Shown piece after piece: positions 27,118-34,096 of a stretch of DNA of 64,000 nucleotides. The notes under the pieces were generated by a model. The model saw only the letters and a list, made by a program, of their open reading frames with translations. It was not told the origin of the DNA and ran no database searches. Source of the DNA: CAZNFR01 sp964572225 (lineage in GTDB: Bacteria; Bacteroidota; Bacteroidia; Bacteroidales; GCA-2748055); assembly GCA_964572225.1 (NCBI GenBank), contig CAZNFR010000006.1:1-64000 (forward strand), written 5' to 3'. How positions within the stretch are numbered: position 1 is the stretch's first letter; each line of letters starts with the position of its first letter. A program made the position numbers and the translations under genes.

Positions 27118-28296
27118 CTATCCTTCAATGATACCTGAACCTATCAACTCACCATCCTTGTACCACGCAGCAAATTGTCCACCCGCAATTCCTCGTTGGG
27201 GTTTCCTGAATCGTACGATCATACCTTCCTCCCTTTTATGTAGTTCTGCTTCCTGGAGAGATTGCCTGTATCGGATCCTGACCATGAAGTCCCTTCTTTC
27301 TCCGGTCTTCATGCTGCAGTCGGGTCGGACCCAATGAATATCATCCTTCCGTATGCGGAGGAAATCCCGGTACAAGCCTGGATGGTCCTGACCCTGGCCA
27401 ACATACACAAGATTCTTCTCGGTATCGGTTTGCAAAACAAATAAAGGCTCTTTTTTTCCTCCAATGTTTAATCCTTTTCGTTGTCCGATTGTATAAAAGT
27501 GGGCACCGGAATGCTCACCGGTAATAAATCCGTCATTTTCATTATAGCGCGCAGGCTGATAATCAGAAAAATCCCCGTTCAAAGCAGTTTTCCCTATCAA
27601 ATTAAATCCATCGACCGGAATCTCGATTACCTTTCCTTTTTTCGCCTCCAATTTTTGCTGAAGGAATGTTGGGAGGTCCACTTTCCCCACAAAACAAATT
27701 CCCTGCGAATCTTTCTTTTGAGCAGATGCAAGTTTTTGCTCCCGGGCTATTCTCCTGACCTCCGTTTTCATCAAATGACCAATGGGAAACAAGGTGCGGG
27801 CAAGCTGAGACTGCGACAACTGGCAGAGAAAATAGCTTTGTTCCTTTCCCGGATCTCTTCCTTCCAAAAGCCGGTATACCTTTTTCCCTTCAATTTCTAT
27901 TTCTTCCTTTCGGCAATAATGACCCGTAGCAATGAAATCGGGCTTAAATTTTTCAGTTGCAGCAAAAAATTCATCGAACTTAATTTCGCGGTTGCATAAA
28001 ACATCCGGATTGGGAGTTCGTCCGGCTTCATACTCCCTGAACATATAATCAACCACTCTTTCCCTGTATTTCCCGCTCAAATCGACTACATGAAATGGAA
28101 TATTGAGTTTTTTTGCTACCATTTCGGCAAAGGTCACATCCTCATCCCATGGACAATCCCCTTTCAGTACTCCTGTTTTATCGTGCCAGTTGACCATAAA
28201 AACAGCTGTTACCTCATAGCCCTGCTCCTTTAAAAGAAAGGCAGCAACACTGGAATCAACTCCCCCCGAAAGTCCAACTACAACCCGTTTCCTCAT
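27118..28296 (-). CDS. mnmA: tRNA-uridine 2-sulfurtransferase MnmA
   Basis: A 392-residue ATP-pyrophosphatase-type enzyme that thiolates U34 of tRNA-Lys, -Glu and -Gln. The P-loop is VGLSGGVDSSVAAFLL (8-22). The catalytic cysteine pair is C101 (NPDVLCNREIKF) and C201 (GICFVGKVD). ATGHYCRK, KEQSYFLCQL and the C-terminal IRYRQSLQEAELHKREEGMIVRF beta barrel complete the fold. Length is slightly above the usual 360 residues owing to inserts near 230-260. A -7 box is 16 bases upstream. No sulfur relay gene is adjacent. Confidence 0.95.
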   Translation of the reverse strand: MRKRVVVGLSGGVDSSVAAFLLKEQGYEVTAVFMVNWHDKTGVLKGDCPWDEDVTFAEMVAKKLNIPFHVVDLSGKYRERVVDYMFREYEAGRTPNPDVLCNREIKFDEFFAATEKFKPDFIATGHYCRKEEIEIEGKKVYRLLEGRDPGKEQSYFLCQLSQSQLARTLFPIGHLMKTEVRRIAREQKLASAQKKDSQGICFVGKVDLPTFLQQKLEAKKGKVIEIPVDGFNLIGKTALNGDFSDYQPARYNENDGFITGEHSGAHFYTIGQRKGLNIGGKKEPLFVLQTDTEKNLVYVGQGQDHPGLYRDFLRIRKDDIHWVRPDCSMKTGERRDFMVRIRYRQSLQEAELHKREEGMIVRFRKPQRGIAGGQFAAWYKDGELIGSGIIEG

Positions 28297-28312
28297 TCAT
28301 TTGATTTTTTTG

Positions 28313-28320
28313 CAAAGATA
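28313..28320 (-). promoter_or_regulatory. -7 box of mnmA
   Basis: Reads TATCTTTG on the minus strand (TAnnTTTG), 16 bases upstream of the mnmA ATG. No clear -33 TTG is found. Confidence 0.5.
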
Positions 28321-28392
28321 ATATATTTAATTATGTCGATAAATCAGTCTGCTTTCCCATCCCATCATTACTAAATCAGATCCTAAATTATC

Positions 28393-28422
28393 TTGAAGGT
28401 TTTCAATTTATTTATATATTTG
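28393..28422 (+). promoter_or_regulatory. Promoter of tRNA-Leu(CAG)
   Basis: TTG at 28393-28395 and TATATTTG at 28415-28422 with 19 bases between them, a full Bacteroidota promoter. It lies 49 bases upstream of the mature tRNA 5' end. Confidence 0.65.
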
Positions 28423-28471
28423 CAGCACTTTTTGCTGATCGGTACCCTCATTAACCCAGGTTCTTTCAAAT

Positions 28472-28555
28472 GCCCAGATGGCGGAATTGGTAGACGCGCT
28501 AGTTTCAGGGACTAGTGTACGCAAGTACGTGCAGGTTCGAGTCCTGTTCTGGGCA
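28472..28555 (+). tRNA. tRNA-Leu (anticodon CAG)
   Basis: A class II tRNA. The acceptor strands GCCCAGA (28472-28478) and TCTGGGC (28548-28554) pair fully, with discriminator A28555. The anticodon stem CTAGT/ACTAG encloses loop TTCAGGG with anticodon CAG at 28506-28508. A long variable arm follows (TACGCAAGTACG, self-paired), then the GTTCGAG T-loop. CCA is not encoded. Reads CUG leucine codons. Confidence 0.95.
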
Positions 28556-28632
28556 CTTTCCCTCCCCAAATGTCGATATCAGTGTTAATCTAATTTTAAC
28601 CAGGAATTCGGAATTGTAATTCATTTTAGACT

Positions 28633-28640
28633 TATCTTTG
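28633..28640 (+). promoter_or_regulatory. -7 box of the small ORF between the tRNA genes
   Basis: TATCTTTG (TAnnTTTG), with a TTG at 28614-28616, 16 bases upstream, which is slightly short of normal spacing. It lies 28 bases before the 28668-28698 hairpin and 74 before the ATG of the 54-residue ORF, so transcripts starting here must pass the hairpin. Confidence 0.45.
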
Positions 28641-28667
28641 CTTCAGGATTACATGGATTTCAATTTA

Positions 28668-28698
28668 ACAGCTACGGCAGATTTAGCTGTGGTTTTTT
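28668..28698 (+). terminator. Terminator/attenuator-like hairpin in the small ORF leader
   Basis: ACAGCTA (28668-28674) and TAGCTGT (28684-28690) form a perfect 7-base stem, followed by GG and six T (28693-28698). This is the shape of an intrinsic terminator. It lies between a -7 box and the 54-residue ORF, and inside an 18-codon frame running from ATG 28653 to TAG 28709. It could act as an attenuator or simply end the upstream transcript. Confidence 0.55.
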
Positions 28699-28713
28699 AT
28701 TGTCGGTAGGAAT

Positions 28714-28878
28714 ATGCAGGTATTACTATTTATATCTCTGGCTCTGAATGTTTTACTTTCTATTTTACTCATTATAAGCATGTTAAGACACATACGGAGA
28801 GGGAAAGCGGAAGCAGAACTGGAAGAAAAGATCAATGATGTTCAGGAAAGATTACACAATCTTTTCAAATATGATTAA
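28714..28878 (+). CDS. Small single-span membrane protein (54 residues), hypothetical
   Basis: A 54-residue reading frame, ATG to TAA, between the two tRNA-Leu genes. Residues 3-23 are strongly hydrophobic (a run of L, I, V, F, S and A) and would span the membrane. Residues 24-54 are charged, R/K-rich first (LRHIRRGKAEAEL) and then amphipathic helix (EEKINDVQERLHNLF). Charge distribution predicts the tail in the cytoplasm. I do not recognise a family. Support comes from its clean bipartite layout and from the upstream -7 box and hairpin. Against it are its length and the lack of comparison. It might be spurious. Confidence 0.45.
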   Translation: MQVLLFISLALNVLLSILLIISMLRHIRRGKAEAELEEKINDVQERLHNLFKYD

Positions 28879-28943
28879 GCCTTGATTTGCCTTAGGCTAC
28901 AGCAAATTTTTGGCAATAATTCGCTGTACTTGTAATATTTTTT

Positions 28944-28951
28944 TATATTTG
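28944..28951 (+). promoter_or_regulatory. -7 box of tRNA-Leu(GAG)
   Basis: TATATTTG, identical to the -7 box of the other tRNA-Leu, 42 bases upstream of the mature 5' end. The nearest TTG (28930-28932) is too close to be a standard -33 element. Confidence 0.5.
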
Positions 28952-28993
28952 CACCACTTTTAACAAAAGTAGTTCCTCAAAACTTTGAAAATT

Positions 28994-29079
28994 GCCCAGG
29001 TGGCGGAATTGGTAGACGCGCTAGGTTGAGGGCCTAGTGGCCGTTTTAGGCCGTGCTGGTTCGATTCCAGTCCTGGGCA
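28994..29079 (+). tRNA. tRNA-Leu (anticodon GAG)
   Basis: A class II tRNA, close in sequence to the CAG isoacceptor. Acceptor GCCCAGG (28994-29000) pairs with CCTGGGC (29072-29078), discriminator A29079. The anticodon stem CTAGG/CCTAG encloses TTGAGGG with GAG at 29028-29030. The variable arm is GGCCGTTTTAGGCC-like and self-paired, and the T loop GTTCGATT follows. CCA is not encoded. A run of six T (29081-29086) right after the gene probably ends transcription. Reads CUC/CUU codons. Confidence 0.95.
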
Positions 29080-29088
29080 CTTTTTTAT

Positions 29089-29820
29089 TTAAGAACTTTT
29101 TTCAGATCGATGTAAACCGCATTCTTTCTGCTCAGGTTGTTCCCACCACCATCTTCCCGCACGCACATCCTCTCCCGGTTCGACGGCTCTTGTACAGGGC
29201 TGACAACCAATACTTCGGAAGCCCTGATCATGTAGAGGATTATAGGGAACACTGTGTTGATGGATGTATTCCCAGACCTGCTTTTCCGACCAATCAATCA
29301 GCGGATTAACTTTGATAAGGCCGTTACCTTCATCCCATTCGACCAGTTTATTGAAAAATCGGGTCACAGACTGGTCCTTCCTAAGCCCGCAAATCCATAC
29401 ATCCAGACCTTCAAATGCCCGTTTAAGGGGTTCAATTTTACGGATATGACAACATAGTTTGCGATTCTCAACACTTTTATAGAAAAGGTTGATGCCCTTT
29501 TCCTTTACCATCTTCTGAACCTGTTTATAATCAGGAAAGAACACTTCAATACGAATATTGTATTTCTTATTCGTCTCTGATATTAATTCATAGGTTTCAG
29601 GAAAAACTCTTCCGGTATCCAATGTAAATATTCTGGTGTCCGGATCAATATCCGTAACCATTTTGGTGAGAACCTGATCCTCCGCACCCATGCTGGAGGA
29701 AAGCGCAATTTTGGATTTATATTCTTTCAAAAAAAACTGAAGCACCTTTTCCGGTTCTGCCTTATGGAATCTTTCATTTAATTTGCTTATCGTATCTTTC
29801 AATTCTTCACCTATTTTCAT
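29089..29820 (-). CDS. cysH: Adenylyl-sulfate (APS) reductase, CysH family with [4Fe-4S] cluster
   Basis: A 243-residue reductase of assimilatory sulfate reduction. The PP-loop-like site is IALSSSMGAEDQ (38-49) and the substrate segment is FTLDTGRVFPETYEL (65-79). The cluster cysteines are C123/C124 (RKLCCHIRKIEPL) and C206/C209 (SIGCQPCTRAVEPGEDVRAGRWWW), and the catalytic cysteine is C234 in KECGLH. Having both CC pairs marks the iron-sulfur type that reduces APS, or both APS and PAPS. The E. coli PAPS-only enzyme lacks the cluster. No cysD, cysN, cysC or sulfite reductase is near. The stop codon lies 10 bases past the convergent tRNA-Leu. Confidence 0.88.
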   Translation of the reverse strand: MKIGEELKDTISKLNERFHKAEPEKVLQFFLKEYKSKIALSSSMGAEDQVLTKMVTDIDPDTRIFTLDTGRVFPETYELISETNKKYNIRIEVFFPDYKQVQKMVKEKGINLFYKSVENRKLCCHIRKIEPLKRAFEGLDVWICGLRKDQSVTRFFNKLVEWDEGNGLIKVNPLIDWSEKQVWEYIHQHSVPYNPLHDQGFRSIGCQPCTRAVEPGEDVRAGRWWWEQPEQKECGLHRSEKSS

Positions 29821-29900
29821 GCTGCATAATTTTTGTGTAAAAATAGCAAAATAATGGGATCCAGTCTAAATCCTCAATACTCCTTGACTGCCCTTGGATT

Positions 29901-30596
29901 TCATGAAAAACTTTCAATCTTCCCCATGTCTTTCCAGTCATCCGTATGAAGAAATAATCCTATCTTATGGCCCGTAGCTATCTTTAGAATTTCAGGCATT
30001 ATGGGGAACACCTGCTGCCCGGGTAAGAGCTTAATAAATTGTTTTTCAACTATGTATATGGCACTGAATGCAATTTCTTCCATTCTCCCGTTTTTTCTTG
30101 AAAGGATTGTTTCTCCTGTATCCCTGTGTTTCCAGCCACAGAGCAATCTTTCTTCGTTCATCAAAAGATATCTGCTGGTTTCTCTGTATTTAACGGCCAG
30201 GGTGGCAATGTATTTATTCTGAATATGATGGGCCCATAATTCATTCAGGTTTAATCCTGTAAGAATATCAACATTATGAACGAGAATGGGACCCTCATCG
30301 AAAACAGATTCTGCTTTTTTCAATCCGCCACCGGTATCGAGCAGTAATTCGCTTTCATCGGATATTTGTATATCCAGTGTGGGAAATTCGCACCTTTTCA
30401 GGTAATCCACAACCTGATAAGCAAGGTGATGCACATTAACAACTACTTTTGTAAACCCGTGGTTCGCAAGACTTCTGAGAACATAATAGATAAGTGGAAA
30501 TCCATGGTATTCTAACAAAGCCTTGGGTTTGTTCTCCGTTAAGGGCCTCAACCGGGTCCCCAGTCCTGCTGCCATGATCATAGCCTGCTTTTTCAT
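29901..30596 (-). CDS. MurU-like sugar-1-phosphate nucleotidyltransferase
   Basis: A 231-residue NTP_transferase. It has the pyrophosphorylase signature AAGLGTRLRPLTENKPKALLEYHG (10-33), LLDTGGGLKKAE (about 85-96, the E/D-T-GGG segment of MurU-like enzymes) and the metal-binding ILVHNVDIL (about 104-112). MurU adds UMP to alpha-MurNAc-1-phosphate in peptidoglycan salvage, giving UDP-MurNAc directly. The immediate neighbour upstream is an AmgK-like kinase, which makes that sugar phosphate in Pseudomonas and Tannerella. So a MurU role is favoured over other sugars. Four bases behind the small cysteine-rich gene, so clearly the third gene of one operon. Confidence 0.75.
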   Translation of the reverse strand: MKKQAMIMAAGLGTRLRPLTENKPKALLEYHGFPLIYYVLRSLANHGFTKVVVNVHHLAYQVVDYLKRCEFPTLDIQISDESELLLDTGGGLKKAESVFDEGPILVHNVDILTGLNLNELWAHHIQNKYIATLAVKYRETSRYLLMNEERLLCGWKHRDTGETILSRKNGRMEEIAFSAIYIVEKQFIKLLPGQQVFPIMPEILKIATGHKIGLFLHTDDWKDMGKIESFS

Positions 30597-30600
30597 AATT

Positions 30601-30741
30601 TCAGGCCGATTTATTAAGTTTAACCGGTTTACAGCAATACTTTTCTTTACTGGAGAATAGACCGCATTTCTTACACCGATATTTCAGTTTCCTGTCCTCC
30701 GGATTTAATTCAATACCTTGCTTACAAAGTTTTTTCGACAT
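30601..30741 (-). CDS. 46-residue cysteine-rich (zinc-ribbon-like) protein
   Basis: A short frame between the kinase-RapZ gene and the MurU-like gene. Gaps are only six bases upstream and four bases downstream, in the same direction. The product is basic, with cysteines at 6, 23, 26, 36 and 37 in the pattern KLCKxG... YRCKKCGLFSSKEKYCCKP. C23-x2-C26 together with C36/C37 looks like a small zinc ribbon. It begins with ATG at 30741 and ends with TGA at 30603-30601. I do not know a named family. Its tight fit in the operon and its cysteine pairs argue that it is real. Its role with the two salvage enzymes is unknown. Confidence 0.65.
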   Translation of the reverse strand: MSKKLCKQGIELNPEDRKLKYRCKKCGLFSSKEKYCCKPVKLNKSA

Positions 30742-30747
30742 AAACGC

Positions 30748-32169
30748 TTAACTAATCAGATCCCTGTGCACCAGTTCTACTTCCACCTTATGGTTTTCTT
30801 TCAGATAAACGGCAAGATTTTCTGCAGCAAAAACAGATCTGTGCCTTCCTCCTGTACAACCAAATGATACCTGTAAATGTTTATATTTATTGTCTTGATA
30901 CGCGTTTATACTGCGATCAAGAATGCGGTAAACGTCCTTGAGAAATGATTTCATTTCTGACCTTTCTTCGAAAAACCTTGCGATTTCCGGATCTTTTCCT
31001 GTAAATGACTTCCATTCCGGATATCTTCCGGGGTTATGGATCCCCCTGCAATCAAAAACAAACCCCCCTCCATTTCCACTGAGATCAGAAGGAATCCTTT
31101 TGCGGTAAGAAAAACTATTTATTCTTATTTTGAGATTTTCCGGCTTATCATCAAAGGTGTAATTCAATTCTTCTGAAGCGACCATCTTCAAAAACAATTT
31201 CGGTAACTCCTTAAGTCCGACAGGAATTTTATTGTTGACCAAAAGCCATTCCAGGTTTTTCATGGCCCATGGAATACTCAACAAAAAAAGAGATTTGTTT
31301 TCAACCCAGCCTCTGAGTCCGTAAGTGCCCAGCGCCTGAAGTATCCTTATGAGAACAAAATCGTAATATCGCAAAAGGAATTGATCCCTGATCCCTGGCA
31401 AAACGATTTCCAGGCTTTGGAGGTAGTGATTCAGCAGTTCTTCTCTTTTTCTCGAGGGAAGAGCGGTTTTTGCTTCGAAAAGTAAGGAGGCTGGATCATA
31501 CTGAAGAGCACCCTTCCTGCCACCCTGGAAATCAATAAACCAGGGGGAACCCTGATAAATCATAATATTTCTGGATTGAAAATCCCGGTACATGAAAAAA
31601 TCCCTTGGAGAATCCATTAGCCTTGCGGTCAGGGCTACGAAATCATCCTCCAGCTTCTGCTCGTCGAAATTAATGCCAGAAACCTTGAGAAAAAAGTATT
31701 TAAAATGGTTTAGGTCCCAAAGTACGGATTGGGCGTCAAATTCCTGTCTTGGAACACAAAACCTGTAGTCGATCTTGGAATGGGAGTGCACCTGGAATTG
31801 CACCAAATTTTCCAATGTGTTTCTGTAGAGATCCCAGATATGCTGATTTTCATCGACAGGCCCGCCAGTAGCTTCCAGCTCCTGCTTCAGGCTTACATCA
31901 CCGAGATCTTTCAGCAGGTAATATTCTTCCGATGGATGAACTGCATATATTTCGGGTACCGGCAAACCTTCGGAAGTAAATGTTTTGCAAAAGGAAAGAA
32001 ACGCCCGATTCTCGTTAATATAATCATTAAAAACCCCGATGGCTGTAAGCTCACCCCCGGTCATCCTGAAGTATCGGCGATGAGAACCTGAAGGAGGAAG
32101 ACTTTCGATGACTTCAGCATCGCGTCCGAATTTTCCCCTGAATAAAATATTGAGCTCATTTTTATGCAT
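30748..32169 (-). CDS. AmgK-like aminoglycoside-phosphotransferase-fold kinase fused to a RapZ C-terminal domain
   Basis: A 473-residue two-domain protein. Residues 1-330 have the APH/choline-kinase fold of AmgK: GSHRRYFRM near 28-36, YYLLKDLGDVSL (83-94), the catalytic loop YRDFQSRNIM (D196, N201; usual form H-x-D-x4-N) and the metal-binding WFIDFQGGRKG (D213). AmgK phosphorylates MurNAc/GlcNAc at C1. Residues 345-473 match the C-terminal half of RapZ: FVFDCRGIHNPGR (371-382), FTGKDPEI, FGCTGGRHRSVFAAE (436-450) and VELVHRDL near the end. In E. coli RapZ this half binds glucosamine-6-phosphate and RNA. The N-terminal P-loop half of RapZ is absent. A GTG at 32178 is possible, but ATG at 32169 is preferred. 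A MITE-like insertion lies six bases upstream. Confidence 0.82.
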   Translation of the reverse strand: MHKNELNILFRGKFGRDAEVIESLPPSGSHRRYFRMTGGELTAIGVFNDYINENRAFLSFCKTFTSEGLPVPEIYAVHPSEEYYLLKDLGDVSLKQELEATGGPVDENQHIWDLYRNTLENLVQFQVHSHSKIDYRFCVPRQEFDAQSVLWDLNHFKYFFLKVSGINFDEQKLEDDFVALTARLMDSPRDFFMYRDFQSRNIMIYQGSPWFIDFQGGRKGALQYDPASLLFEAKTALPSRKREELLNHYLQSLEIVLPGIRDQFLLRYYDFVLIRILQALGTYGLRGWVENKSLFLLSIPWAMKNLEWLLVNNKIPVGLKELPKLFLKMVASEELNYTFDDKPENLKIRINSFSYRKRIPSDLSGNGGGFVFDCRGIHNPGRYPEWKSFTGKDPEIARFFEERSEMKSFLKDVYRILDRSINAYQDNKYKHLQVSFGCTGGRHRSVFAAENLAVYLKENHKVEVELVHRDLIS

Positions 32170-32174
32170 AGATT

Positions 32175-32322
32175 TCACGACAATAGTTCGTTAAACTTTT
32201 AGAAAATGGTATTTTGAAAAACCGTAAAACGTTGATTATTAATATTATATCTATTATTTACCGAGCTTTTTAAACTGTTGATAATGAGCGATATAATAAA
32301 GTTTAACGAACTATTGTCACGA
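32175..32322. mobile_element. MITE-like insertion, 136 bp with 19-bp TIRs and 6-bp target duplication
   Basis: CAATAGTTCGTTAAACTTT (32181-32199) and its exact reverse complement (32298-32316) bound a 136-bp segment. The six bases TCACGA occur directly on both sides (32175-32180 and 32317-32322), as a target-site duplication would. The inside is AT-rich and holds no reading frame of note. This is the architecture of a miniature inverted-repeat transposable element moved by a transposase elsewhere. Some IS families, IS1634 among them, make 5-6 bp duplications. I did not identify the parent. It lies directly before the kinase-RapZ start codon. Confidence 0.75.
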
Positions 32323-32708
32323 ATATTCGGCATTTTAAAAGAGGGTTTTTAGTTCCTTATGAATTTCCCTGGGAATACCATGATCTTTGTTCCCTTCACT
32401 TCTTAATATTTTTGATGATGCTTTATATCCATACACTTATATTACGGTCGAAATTGATTAATCCATGTTCCTATAATCGGACCTGTCCCTAAAATCTGAA
32501 CCAGTAAGAATCCTTTTAGTAATATAGGCTAATCCCGGGATCTGGTCTATGGGTGTTACCGGCAAAATTAAAAAATTAATGTCTTATAAACAGGAAATAA
32601 ATATTTTCCTGCTATTTTCGATCCCTGTGAAGAATGCTGGTTTGAAGGACATTCACTTGCAGCATCAAGATATTTTTTTATTATATTGGCAACCAAATCC
32701 ACTCCTGA
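32323..32708. other. Intergenic stretch, no gene seen
   Basis: 386 bases between the MITE-like element and the 151-residue gene. It is AT-rich with scattered stops in all frames. A small hairpin, CAGGAAA/TTTCCTG, is at 32591-32611 without a following T-run. The last 140 bases could be read as the end of a minus-strand frame, judged to be a shadow. No promoter with both elements is evident. Confidence 0.5.
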
Positions 32709-33164
32709 ATGAGAATACAGTTTTTTGAATTTAAAGACCTGAATATTGTTGAAATTGCTGTATTGGAAGCCGAAGAAAGGTTTATTCCTTTTACTGAAAA
32801 ATCCAGGTTCCTTCCGGGTTCGGTTTTTAGTCTGATGCAAAATGCCTTTGAGATTAGCAATCCTGATTATAGTTATTATGATGAGGTGCCCTATCACGAA
32901 AACAATATCGTGAGTCTTAGAAACCGCCTGCAGGAACACCTTGTTAAGATAGGCACCATTGATCAGGCTGAATCGCTTGAATTGTTTGCCATGAAACAAC
33001 TGGAAGGTATTGATTTCCTGAATGAGCTTAAAACTTTCTACCCTAAATGGAAGATCTCCTGGGAGAATATCCGGGATCAGCTTAAGGAAGTGTACAAGGA
33101 AATGCTCGAACTCGTTGATCTTTGCATTGATGAGGATAAAATACTTTGGATCAAGGGATATTGA
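32709..33164 (+). CDS. Hypothetical protein, 151 residues
   Basis: A reading frame of 151 residues, rich in E, L, I and F, with net negative charge. It has no signal peptide, transmembrane segment, cysteine pair or known motif. It looks largely helical: IVEIAVLEAEERFI, NNIVSLRNRLQEHLVKIG, AESLELFAMKQLEGIDFLNEL and QLKEVYKEMLELVDLCI. Codon use resembles its neighbours, and a good intrinsic terminator follows 12 bases after the stop. An opposite-strand frame of 216 residues covers the same region but looks like a shadow. I do not recognise the family. Confidence 0.6.
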   Translation: MRIQFFEFKDLNIVEIAVLEAEERFIPFTEKSRFLPGSVFSLMQNAFEISNPDYSYYDEVPYHENNIVSLRNRLQEHLVKIGTIDQAESLELFAMKQLEGIDFLNELKTFYPKWKISWENIRDQLKEVYKEMLELVDLCIDEDKILWIKGY

Positions 33165-33176
33165 TAACTTGTTTGA

Positions 33177-33206
33177 AAAAAGGCCATCCGCATCCGGACA
33201 GCCTTT
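33177..33206 (+). terminator. Terminator after the 151-residue gene
   Basis: AAAGGC (33179-33184) and GCCTTT (33201-33206) form the outer stem and TCCG/CGGA pair inside it. A short T-rich stretch follows (TTTATTC). It could also end the convergent PKD lipoprotein transcript, as the stem is preceded by seven A on the plus strand. Confidence 0.65.
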
Positions 33207-33249
33207 ATTCAAAAACATGTGTGAAACTCACCAGTAATACCCAGGGGTA

Positions 33250-33969
33250 CTATTTCTTTTGTCTTTTAACGTAATTTCTGATTTTACCCGAATCAACCGA
33301 TTCCTTTTTAAGTTGCTTCAGGCTTTTGGTCTCTTCAGCAGACTTCTTTTTTCCCTCCGGATAATAATCAACCACCGCAACAAATTCATTCAATGCATCC
33401 GGAACAAGAACCTGGGTTTCTATCCACCCCACATCTTCGGCTGCCAATTGATAGTTATCATGGAAGGGACCATAGACATCAACATAATATCGGGTATTTG
33501 CCATCAAATCAATGAAAATCACTTCTCCATTGGAATCCGTATAACCCTGTACTACAAGATTGGTCTCATTTTCCCAGTCACGCACAGTAGGATATAACCG
33601 GACCCTGGCATCTTCCACAAGATAGTAGGGTTCAAAATATTCCTCAACCACGATTAGTAAATCGGCAACCGGTAGCACTTCTATTTCCATTAGGGAAACA
33701 TCCCTGCGACCATCCTTGCCAAAAGCGGTAAGGGAAACCTGATAAATTCCTGGCTGAGACCAACTTTTTACAGCGTGGAATGTAGTGGCGATAAAACCGT
33801 CTCCGAAATCCCATTCATAATCGTAAGCATCAACAGAACGGTTGGTAAACGTAATTTCCTCGCCAACAAGCACCACTCTTTTATCGGCACGAAAGTCGGC
33901 ATAGGGATCCCTGGTGCAGCTCGCCAGCAGCAGAGGGATAAGGACCAGTATGATATAGATCTTTTTCAT
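33250..33969 (-). CDS. PKD-domain lipoprotein
   Basis: A 239-residue lipoprotein with lipobox LASC (C18). Residues about 28-105 form a PKD domain with the typical core YEWDFGDGF (about 50-58) and a closing strand (GIYQVSLTAFGKDGRRD). About 105-205 is a second beta-rich domain with DARVRLYPT, VVQGYTDSNGEVIFIDL and TRYYVDVYG, like the carboxypeptidase-regulatory/CarboxypepD_reg fold. The end is a basic tail (KKKSAEETKSLKQLKKES). PKD domains mediate surface or polysaccharide contacts. Ligand unknown. Stand-alone gene divergent from the decarboxylase. Confidence 0.7.
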   Translation of the reverse strand: MKKIYIILVLIPLLLASCTRDPYADFRADKRVVLVGEEITFTNRSVDAYDYEWDFGDGFIATTFHAVKSWSQPGIYQVSLTAFGKDGRRDVSLMEIEVLPVADLLIVVEEYFEPYYLVEDARVRLYPTVRDWENETNLVVQGYTDSNGEVIFIDLMANTRYYVDVYGPFHDNYQLAAEDVGWIETQVLVPDALNEFVAVVDYYPEGKKKSAEETKSLKQLKKESVDSGKIRNYVKRQKK

Positions 33970-34048
33970 GACTTCAGATTTTTAAGGATGAATCTTTAAC
34001 GTTAAATAACAAAATTCAATTACCGTGCCAAATCAGAGGAGCTGGATA

Positions 34049-34079
34049 TTTGAAATTTTCAAATCTTCCGTTAGCTTTA
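34049..34079 (+). promoter_or_regulatory. Promoter of the decarboxylase operon
   Basis: TTTG at 34049-34052 and TAGCTTTA at 34072-34079, separated by 19 bases. The -7 box differs from TAnnTTTG in its last base only. The ATG is 17 bases downstream. Confidence 0.5.
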
Positions 34080-34096
34080 TGTCAAATAATTGAAAA

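Noticed and set aside
28653..28709. 18-codon ATG frame as a gene of its own
   Set aside because: Too short and made of the hairpin sequence. Kept only as a possible leader peptide in the attenuator finding.
32179..32318. 21-bp inverted repeat as a regulatory hairpin only
   Set aside because: The two outermost bases of each 21-bp arm belong to a TCACGA direct repeat. That target duplication makes an insertion the simpler account, although hairpin formation is still possible.
32568..33218. Minus-strand open frame of 216 residues opposite the 151-residue gene
   Set aside because: Composition is poor (runs of F, K and I without domain pattern), it runs through the terminator region at its start, and the plus-strand frame has better protein-like helices and its own terminator. 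Not fully excluded.
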